NCBI RefSeq assembly: GCF_000350225.1
Contig: NW_005179304.1
Coordinates: 1 to 64,000, forward strand
Length of the DNA: 64,000 bases
Reading direction: 5' to 3'
Source of the DNA: Chondrus crispus
Lineage: Eukaryota > Rhodophyta > Florideophyceae > Gigartinales > Gigartinaceae
A program made the translations under genes and the position numbers. The first letter of the stretch is position 1, and each line of letters begins with the position of its first letter. This document shows, piece by piece, positions 22,116 to 31,200 of the stretch. The notes under the pieces were generated by a model, which did not search any database, had not been told where the DNA came from, and saw only the letters and a program-made list of their open reading frames with translations.

Positions 22116-23180
22116 TGTAGTGCAGTGTGCCTGGCAGGCCGCGAACACAGTCCGACGGTCAAACAAAAAGAAGAAAAACAACAACAGCAACAACCACTGC
22201 CGATGGCACGCGCTACGGAGGTTCGAGACTGCCTTTCCCTTTGTGTGTGTGGGCTTGCGGCCCACGGTAGCTCGACTCCGACGGGGGGGCAAGGGAAGAT
22301 ACCCGGCCCGGGAGGATAATGGTGGTAGAGACTTGTGAAGACTTGAGCGCTCGACGAGTGCGGGTTGGGCTTGTCTACGAGAATGTAACCGCGGTTCGCT
22401 GGATTGTAAGGCCAATGCTCGAAGAGCGTCTTCAGCACCTCGTGTGTAATTCAAGGTCTTCGACGGGGGCTTGTTCAGCACTACCAGACGGGATCGTAAC
22501 CGTGTAGCAACGCTACTACTGACGTGTTGCCCGATGGCTGAAAACACCCTCACCAGCGCGATCGCGATCGCGGTAGGCGGTACCAACACTGTCTTATACA
22601 GTAAGACCTTCGACGGAGGCGTCGTTACAATAGCCTTCCTACGGAACTTGAAACAGTAGCAGCGCTACACAACGTGTTGCCCGATGGCTAAAACACCTAC
22701 ACCGGATCGGTCGCAACCGACTCCAATGGAACCAACAGAATTAAGGAAAAATAGAGGTAGAGATAGAAAAGGATAGGAATTAGAGATAGAAAAGGTAAAA
22801 GGATAAGAAAAAGGAATGGGACCCCCGAGCGCTGAAGGATGCCGTAGGCTTAGGTGAAAGGGAGCGTCTTGGTAGAGACGGACTTCGACCAAGGCGACAT
22901 TCAACTCTGGCAACTCGGGTTACCTTTACTGACTTGGTGGTCAGAGGGCTAAGGTATATATCGCCTCGCCGGAGCCACTACAGTAGCTCGCGGCGCTAGA
23001 TCCTAGATCTAATCTAGTGTCAGCAAAATTAATGCCAACTAATTAACTAAATAAAATAAAATAATTAAAAATTAAAACTGTGCAATTATTCACACGTGTG
23101 TCCCCCAACCCGGACTACTTTTCATATCCAAATATTTTTCTTTCTTTTCAACCCCCTTTTCAGGTGCGTATTGCACTACA
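22116..23180 (-). repeat. 5' LTR of E2
   Basis: 1065 bp, TGTAGTGCAG to TTGCACTACA. TATA-like GTATATAT is at 22954-22961. Two diverged tandem units of about 150 and 135 bp (22458-22607, 22608-22742) share CTTCGACGG, GTAGCArCGCTAC and GTGTTGCCCGATGGCT. A transcript starting near the TATA motif would include these units in R/U5. Confidence 0.93.
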
Positions 23181-23185
23181 ACTAG
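23181..23185. repeat. E2 target-site duplication, right copy (ACTAG)
   Basis: Matches 7840-7844 exactly. Confidence 0.95.
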
Positions 23186-23445
23186 CAAAAGCGCCATACA
23201 AAGTGGCACAGATTCCTCTCCTCATGAGCAAAGAAACACCCCGCACCTGCAACAAACAGCAGCCACCTCGCCGGCAAATCGCCAGCAACACCTCGTGTGC
23301 ACGCTTTCTCAACGCCGTTCTGCTGTTGATTGGATGAAAAAGACCAAGAAGCGAATGGTCGGAGAGGGCTTTTCGCCAGAACAGTTCTTGAATTTCCACA
23401 TTTGTTTGCGTCGCTGTATAAGGCCAATATCATGAAAGCTAGCAC

Positions 23446-24741
23446 GTGGTGCGCAAGAGATCGCAGTACACGAACTTTGGGATCGCAGGGGAGGGTTTGG
23501 GTAAAATGGTGGGATTTGCGAAGAACGAAACATTGAGGCACAACATCAAATGTTTTAAGGGACGCGGACGCAAAAGACAAGTTTGGGTTGATGCATTATA
23601 CAAAGAACTGCTCACGGCTTTCGAGATATTGCGAGCAGCAAGCGTAAAGATTACACCCCAAGTGCTGCGCCATATTGGCATGTCTATTATACAAAGAGCG
23701 GGGCCACAGTCGCCTTTCGCCCCGACAGTGCGTATAAAAGGAAAACTCCTTTAGGAAAAGATCACAACACGATGGATCTAGGTGTTCATGATGGCAAATA
23801 ATCTGGTTACCAGGCATCAAACCGGAAAACTGGCGGTCAGTCCAGAAAAGCAAGAATATATAGAGAAGTCTATTGCCTACTATATGAGGTACCTGAAACG
23901 AGCTTTTCAAAGCGGAGAACTTCAAGAGGAATTCGTTGAGAATGACGATGAGACTCAGTTCGTGTTTAACATGGACAGTGGTCGCACAATCGGTTTAAGA
24001 GGGGATGAAAACGTCAAATATGCATATGTCGTATCGGGTGATGAGCGTATTACGATGATGGTTCGAATCACAGGGGGTCCGCACGCATGTATTGCTCCGA
24101 TGCTTGTGTTTAAGAACGAAAACTGTTCGTACCCCATTCGGGCAGTTCCCGACACAGTTCCAGGGGTTTGTTATCGATCCGGTAAGAAGGGATGGATGGA
24201 CAACAGAGTCTTTCAAGAATGGCTTTCCGAACCAAGGGCAATTCGAGCTTTGCAAAACACGCAAAGAAGGGTTCTATTTGTAGACAATTGTTCTGGCCAC
24301 AATGAGAACGAATCTGTCCAAAAATGCCTGGGAGAAATCAAGACAGAGCTGAGGAAATTTCCCCTGAATGCAACAGATCTGGTTCAGCCAGCCGACTCCT
24401 TCGCTATATCTAAAATTAAGGACGCTTGTCGACGAGAATGGGATACCTACAAGGCAGGTGAAATTGCTCGTGGTTCGTGGATGGGAAGTGGGCCTGGCGC
24501 AAGTGGAAAATTAAAGAATCCAGGCAAGGGCTTCTTTTTGAAGCTTGCTGCAAACGCAGTTCGGGAAGTTAACAACCAGCGTGATAAGAATGGTGTTTCG
24601 TTTGCACGCAAGTCAATGATTAGAACGGGATTGTCCCTTAATCTAAATGGTCTTTGGGAAGAGAAGCAGCTCTCTTCTGAGCTGCAGGCGATAATATCCA
24701 AGCATCGTGTCCATTTCAATGGGCAAGAAGTCGAGCCGTAA
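23446..24741 (+). pseudogene. pogo/Tc5-like transposase (CENPB-type HTH plus DDE_1 domain)
   Basis: The segment 23446-23754 carries GRGRKRQVWVDALYKELLTA and ASVKITPQVLRHIGMSII, the CENPB/Tc5-type DNA-binding helix-turn-helix. A frame change leads into 23782-24741, the catalytic domain. There FNMDSGRT holds the first Asp, LFVDNCSGHN the second, and ATDLVQPADSFAISKIK the third acidic region. KYAYVVSGDERITMMVRITGG and YRSGKKGWMD between them fit the DDE_1 superfamily. The gene begins left of E2 (ATG near 7798 in the left fragment), so E2 insertion split its N-terminus; stops and a frameshift also occur at about 23.43-23.78 kb. This copy cannot make active transposase, though the catalytic half is intact. 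Confidence 0.8.
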
Positions 24742-25260
24742 TTTCTTGAGTACTTGCCAGCAATGTTAGAAATCAAGGTTAATACAGTCGTTCAAAAATA
24801 AACTGGACCATGTTATATCTGATTTGACCATATATTAACCTGGGTTCACAATTAATCTGGACCATGTTAAATATGGTTATGGACCTGAAAAAGGGGCTTC
24901 AGAATTAAGTTGGCCCAGGTTAATTGCTGTGATCAGTGTACTGTGCACAGCTACTGTACATGTGTACGTTGTGTACGAAATTTAAAAAACAACCGGAATT
25001 TCACACTCGTGTCCCTCGAGACTTCGGGCCTGGGGATAAACCACGCCATGCCAGGGTCCGGACCCAAACCTTTCCTCACGTAACGACGATAACGACAAAG
25101 TCGCGATCTGCCGCAGCGGGGGACTTTCTCTAACATCGAGAACGGAGCAAGGTTGCGCATCGACCATCCTTGTTATCGGTTCAGATTTCCTTGGTTCAAG
25201 CCGAGAAGCACAAGCAATCTTTTCGCCAACGGCAATTTACACCACGTAAGATCCAGGGCT
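24742..25260. other. Transposon right end and GCN1 upstream region
   Basis: 24742-24938 is the transposon 3' flank with repeated TTAACCTGGGTT and CTGGACCATGTTA motifs and the right TIR (24911-24938); TA follows at 24939. 24941-25260 is the only sequence left for the GCN1 promoter and 5' UTR. I see no convincing TATA box in it. The transposon thus ends about 320 bases before the GCN1 start codon. Confidence 0.6.
24911..24938 (-). repeat. Right terminal inverted repeat of DNA transposon
   Basis: On the minus strand CACTGATCACAGCAATTAAC, followed by CTGGG; pairs with 7508-7535. TA is directly outside at 24939-24940. Confidence 0.75.
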
Positions 25261-28200
25261 ATGGACTGCTCGTCGCCACATTCACGCGGCGACTCTTTGA
25301 AAGGTCAAGCACGGTGCCCGGATGATTCTTTTTTCCCAGAACGCCTTAGTGTTTACTTCTTACACCTCAAGAATGAAAACCTACTGTCGCATTTAGATTC
25401 CGAAATAGACGTTGCTAGTTTACGTCAATTACTCCAAAAGAATGTTCCCACGCCAAAAACCGCCCTCTCTTTTGCAATGTGTGGAGCATTTTTCTGCAAA
25501 GAGAAAGCATCTGCCGCCATGGCGATGGAGTTGATGTTGGTCCCGCTAGGCGCGATTGAAAGAGGACACGCTAAGAAAGGAAATTCACAGAAAAAACGCC
25601 GTCGCTTTCTGCACACGGCTTACTTCAAAGTCACCCGCGAAGCAATGGTTAACAATGAGACTAGTTTGGCAACGTTCTTACTCGATGCTCTTGAGGCGTC
25701 TGTGAGAATTTCTTTTGAGGGCCTTGCTGCTGTCGGTTTGCTGGCCGCAATACCATTAGAGTTGGAATCAAAGCACCACTTTCGAGTTGTCAAAGCGGTT
25801 GTTGCGCTTTGTATGAAGTCCCATGTCTGCATCACCAACCGTATCCGCGAGTTGCCCGCTGCTCGTTTGAAAGGAGCTGGGGAGGGATTTGCTCATCCCG
25901 GCATATTCTTTGAGATACAAAGGGCTTTGGCAAGGCAGCCAGAGGTCGCGCTGCCCGCTATTTGTTCTTTGTTCCGGATCTTCGATGTGACAGTCTTAGC
26001 GACTGAAGCGAAAGTATACTTCAGAGCCGTAGAGAAGGGCTTGAAAGGCAGCGACGAGAAAATGCGAGCCATTTGTGTTCAATTTGCGGCATCTCTTGGC
26101 CATTGCATTCACGACGAAAAGGTGTTTCGAATCGGCATTTCATTGCTGTTGGATTGCTTCAAAGTGTCGAAATATGCATACCAGAAAATTGCGATCGTGC
26201 GAAGCTTGCGAGCGTATGTGTCTTCTGCAGCTGAAGATTTCTCCATGATAGGCGATTCGGTGATCATCTCAACAACGCTAGATCACATGCAGCAACGGAT
26301 TTGCGATCGGAAAGCGGTAAATGATGACATTCAATTCGCAATCGTCTCAGAGATGTCCAAGTTTGCTTGCTGGGCTATGGTTCGCTGGCTTGGCCGCGGT
26401 CAGTGGCCATCATCTCTTCGAAGATGTTCTACTATATTTGTCGACATCCTTACCAAAGAATGTTGGGGAGGGGCTAAGTCGGCTTTGCTGACTGGGTTGA
26501 CGGGATCGAATCCAATGCCAGCTCTGATGTGGGATTTGCTAGGAGAAACAGGTTTCTTAGCAGTACAAGCGATAGTCAATTCCCATGGGAAAGCAAGCCG
26601 AGAAGACTGCTTGCGTTCAATCACTCTCCTTGTCTGCAGCCCTAAAACTCGCACTTTAGAGGATTTCGATAATCTCTGGAATGCACTGCACAGACTGTTT
26701 GGTAGAGCGGCGGTCGATTCGAAGGGTATATTTCACGAGGGAACGGCCGATGATGTGCGATGTGCCCTGTTTTGTTGCAAGCGTCTCGTTGCTTTTGATC
26801 GATTTACTGAATTCTCCATAGCGACAACGTTTCGATTCTGTCTACACAGAAAGGCAGAGCTGGCTAAACTGGCGATCTTGCAAGTTCGAGAGCTCTTGGA
26901 ACAGGGCGTCGATGTGAAAATGATGTTTGCAGTGCTCTGGGGTACTCAGTTTGAAGGCGACTATACAAGCGATAAAATTGCGGTCAGCGGTAACTTTGGA
27001 AACCGTGACGTGATTGCTGAACGGATTGGGAACATTCTCTTGGCTGTGGCTATGCCGGGAGTGCCGAGCGACATCATACCGGCAGTCGCCATGGCTGCGA
27101 ATCACCCTAGGATTTGCGCCAAGCAAGCTGCACCAGGTTGTCCTTCGCGCCTATCAAGATATTGGGTATCACTTGAGCGAAATTTCGACTCACCAGACAA
27201 CACCAGCTCTCGCGGCTGCAATGGAGATTGGTTAGACAGTTGCATTACGCGGTTTATTGGTCCCAGAGGACTATTTAGTGAAGATCCCGGCGCCTCATCG
27301 GCAGCCTTCAATGCATTGCGAGCCCTTGCACATACCCATAATCCGTACTCAAATCGAGTCTTTCAGAGCTCTTTGATGCGTGTGGAAGAGTTGTTTCTAC
27401 ACGCGGTTCGCGCTGTAACGACGGAGCGTGTGGAAGAGTCTGGCCGTGAAAAGTCTCAACAACTCTTGACTGAGGATGAATGCCTCAACCAACAAAGACA
27501 TGCTGCAGAAGCATATGTCAGTGCAAGGGGAATGAGCAACACAGCTAGAATCACAAGCAGAGAGGGTCTTCCTCACGTCCACTCAAACATCACTATCGAA
27601 AACAGAGAGCCCAGTTTGACTAAGAAGAATAATTCACACAGGCACAAGAGAGAATTCCACATACTCCTCGAGGTAATCCAGATGCTTGTCTTCGAGGCGC
27701 CAAAAAGTGCCCACGGATCTATAGGCATGCTCCTCTCTCTAGTTGCTCCTCTAGGAAAGGTTGACGAACTAGAGGTACAGTGCAGGCGAGCGCTGCATTC
27801 AATAGTCATGGTCTCAAGTCAACGCTTGAAAAGCTTTCGAACAGACATTTGCACGTGCTTGTATGGCCTGGGACGAGGGGTGGGAGTCGTTGACAGCGTG
27901 TCCAGGATCATTGTTGGGCTGAAACGGTGTGTTCCCCCTTTTCTTGAACAAGGAGATTTTTCGCTCGTCATGCCAATTCTGCGTGAAACACTCCTTCGCG
28001 GCTTGAGGCCTTTGGGAGATGCATCTGGGGCCCGTATGGCGGGATCACGGCAAAAGCGAAGCGAGGGAGCTCTTGTGAAGGGCGCAATTGAAATTCTCCT
28101 CGAACAAAGCAAGCCAGAAGCCATTGACTCAGCCATCGTTGCAGTGGAGTCAGGTGCTGGGGCGTGGGCCATCTCGGCTCTAGAGCGAGAAGATGAAGCA

Positions 28201-31200
28201 TTTGTTTCGGCTGCTGAAGTATTGGTGTGCATGACAAGTTACTTTTTGACGCCGGGAACCGGTGAGCTTGCTCAAGTCTTGAGAGGGGCGTTGTCTGGAA
28301 ATGGATCTGTTCGTGCTGCAACTCTAGCTTCTATAGGGCACCTTCCTCATTTTGCTTCCGAAGAAATAAGATGCCCACATGACAGTGCCCTTGGACGTGT
28401 CTTATGGTTGTCATGTTTTGACACAGAAGACGAAAACGCAAGACTCTCTCAAGAGCTCTGGAAGCTGTACCGTCATCCGCTGGATGTTCTGGATGACACT
28501 CTTTGCTTGCTGACTCTTCTCCAGGATTCGGAGAGTGATATCCGAGCTATGGCAGCCAAGGCCACAGCTGCTTCGCTCGAAACATCTGGAGACGAGAACC
28601 TTCAAAGAGCCATCATTTCGAAGCTTTTCGAGATGTACTTGCATGCGATGCCTGAGAAAACGGTTGGAAGTGAAGGGAACGGAAAGCGGATGTCTATTTC
28701 GGAAATGAGAGATCGGCGCTTTGATGGCAGGTACTCTCGCGACAGCATGTGGGTGACGAGGGAAGGCGTTGCACTTACCATTAAGGCAATGTCGGGGAAT
28801 GGTTTATTGGTGACGGCAGAGTGTTGCGACTGCTTCGAATTCCTCTTGGACTCAGGACTCTTAGATCCAAATGAGAAGGTACAGGCTGTGATGAAAACTG
28901 CCGCTTCTGCACTTGCTCGAGCTTCTAGAAGTGACGGGCCTTCATTCTTGATACCCTTAATTGAATTGCGCCTTAACCAAGCAATCCCATCATATGCGTC
29001 GGAAGAAGACTTAAGACTAGCAGATGGTCGACAAGAGTGTCTGATTTCATGCTTGGCAGATGTCGCTCAATTTCTTTCTCCAAGTGACTCACGCATTTCA
29101 CTCATAGCGCAACAGATGATGAAGAGCGCTGTGGCAACTCCGTCGGAGCTTGTGCAAAACGCGTCTGGACGATGTTTGGTTCCTCTGGCGAAGGCCTGGC
29201 TTTGTAGTTGTGACCCCAATTCAATTCTTGACCCGCTTATGTCTCGCATCTGGGACGAGGAGGTGAGCTATGGGGTGAGACGGGGCGCTTCTTGCGCTCT
29301 AGCAGGTGTTTGCCATGGTATGGGTTTGAATTTTATGAAGCGAATGCGGACGATGTCGAGAATAAAAGACGCTGTCTCCAGTAAGTCTCCGCATCGACGG
29401 CAAACTGGATTGATACTGGTTGAGACACATGCGCTAATAATGGGAAGGAAATTTGAACCGTTTATAGTGGCCACAATACCATTGCTATTGTCTTGCATGG
29501 GAGATTCTCTGTCGGAAGTGCGAAACGCGTGCTGGGCAGCTGCAAGAGCGTCAATGGCTGAAGCTTCATCACATGGCGTTTCCATGATTCTTCCATCCTT
29601 AGTCACTGGCTTGAGGGGTAAGCAATGGAGAACAAAGGCCGGCAGCGCACAGCTTCTTGGAGCTATGGCGTTCTGCGCACCGAGGCAACTGTCGCAGTGC
29701 CTACCGGAGATAGTCCCTATACTGACAAATGCACTCACCGATGTCCATCCACGAGTAATACAGTCCTCTGAGTCGGCATTGAGTCGTGTGGCAGCTGTCA
29801 TTAAGAATCCAGAGATTCGAAATTTGTCTCCGTTCTTGCTTGCTGCCCTCCGAGACCCTACGGTGAAAACGAAAGGTGCTATTGACGGGATTCTCAGTTC
29901 AGAATTCATGCACACAATTGACACTGCTTCTCTTGCCTTGCTGGTTCCTCTTTTGCATCGTGCGCTGCGCGATCGTTCCTCAGATTTGAAAAAGAAATCA
30001 GCAGCAATAATCGGTTCGATTTGCGGCAATGTCTCAGACCCAGGAGATGTTTTTCCATACTTGGACATGTTGCTCCGGGCACTAAGGATGAATCTGTTTG
30101 ACGCTATACCGGAGGTACGTCTTATGTCTGCTCAAGCAATAGGAGCATTGGCAGCGTCATTTGGGGAAGAGAGCCTAGACGGACTTGTGCAGTGGCTACT
30201 CAGTGAGCTTTTAGAAGGAACTGTGCCTTCGTCCCTGTCGCAAAACGCTGGCGATCGTGGAAAAGGAGTGACTTCCAGTGTTGAGAGATCGGGTGCTGCA
30301 ATGGGTCTTGCCGAAATAACGACGTCTCTCCCTGAACAAAGGCTTCGTGATATCCTGTCCAAGATAAAGATTTCTGGGGAGATTTCGACAGAAGCAAGGG
30401 AAGGCGGATTGCTTTTCATTGCATCTGTTCCCCAAGTGCTCGGTGAGAGATTCGAGAACGAAATGACCACGGTTCTTGATATGGTTCTCAAGGGATTGGC
30501 GGACGATGCAGACAGCGTAAGGGATGCTGCCTTGAAGGCTGGCAGAAGTCTGGTTACAGCCTACGCAATCTCTTCTCGCAAAACACTTCTGGGCAGTCTC
30601 CTTTCTGCGATGCGGGACAACGCATGGCGGATCCGCCTAGCCGGTACCCAATTGCTCGGGAATATGCTTCTTGTGATAGCAGAGTGCAGCCCACAACACT
30701 TCAGTGTATGTAAAATCCCAGGTGCAACTGGATACGGAAACGATGTTAAAGGAATTGTGGAAATTGTGTCTGATCTTGATGTGCCTGAAAAAAAGACGGA
30801 TGAGGACCAGAAAAGCGCTCTCTTTGATTCCCCAGAAGACGCTGCAGCCGCCCTCACGGCAGATGTTGCCATGACAAGAATTTCGCTTGTTCTTGAGAGT
30901 ACGGAGCTGGAGGAATTGCTTGCTGCGCTGTACATTGTCAAATGTGACACCAGTATTTACGTTCGACAGGCGGGAGTGCATGTATGGAAGACAATAGTTT
31001 CCAATTCGCCTCGAACATTGCGCGACGTAATGCCAGCCGCAATCCACCAAATTGTTAATGGCCTTGCAAATGATGACGAAGAGAGCAGGGTGTCTGCAGG
31101 GAGAGCGTTGGGAGATCTTGCCCAGAAGCTTGGTGAAAGAGTCGTGCCCGCTGTGCTCCCCATTCTCAAAACTGGTCTCAAGGACAATGCGCTTTCGGAG

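Larger units (their letters stand above)
7845..23180 (-). mobile_element. Complete Ty3/gypsy chromodomain retrotransposon E2 (family A), 15.3 kb
   Basis: It has two LTRs (7845-8906 and 22116-23180), a perfect ACTAG target duplication, the primer-binding site at 22091-22111, and gag (21910-19623) followed by pol (19752-15208) on the minus strand. Between pol and the 3' (left) LTR lie 6.3 kb containing an antisense gene at 9030-10994. Gag, pol and the antisense gene all carry stops, so the copy is not autonomous. It sits inside a DNA transposon. Confidence 0.95.
7508..24938 (+). mobile_element. pogo/Tc5-like (Tc1/mariner superfamily) DNA transposon, split by E2
   Basis: The left end reads TA|CACCTGATCACAGCAATTAA. 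The right end, read on the minus strand, is TA|CACTGATCACAGCAATTAA, so the ends are inverted repeats differing by one base and flanked by the TA expected for this superfamily. Sub-terminal sequence at both ends repeats TAACCTGGGTT and ACTGGACCA motifs. Removing E2 and one copy of its target duplication leaves about 2.1 kb, a normal size for a pogo-type element with one transposase gene (23446-24741). Confidence 0.75.

Noticed and set aside
29268..30068. Minus-strand frame of 266 codons inside GCN1
   Set aside because: Shadow of the most conserved GCN1 block; no recognisable features.
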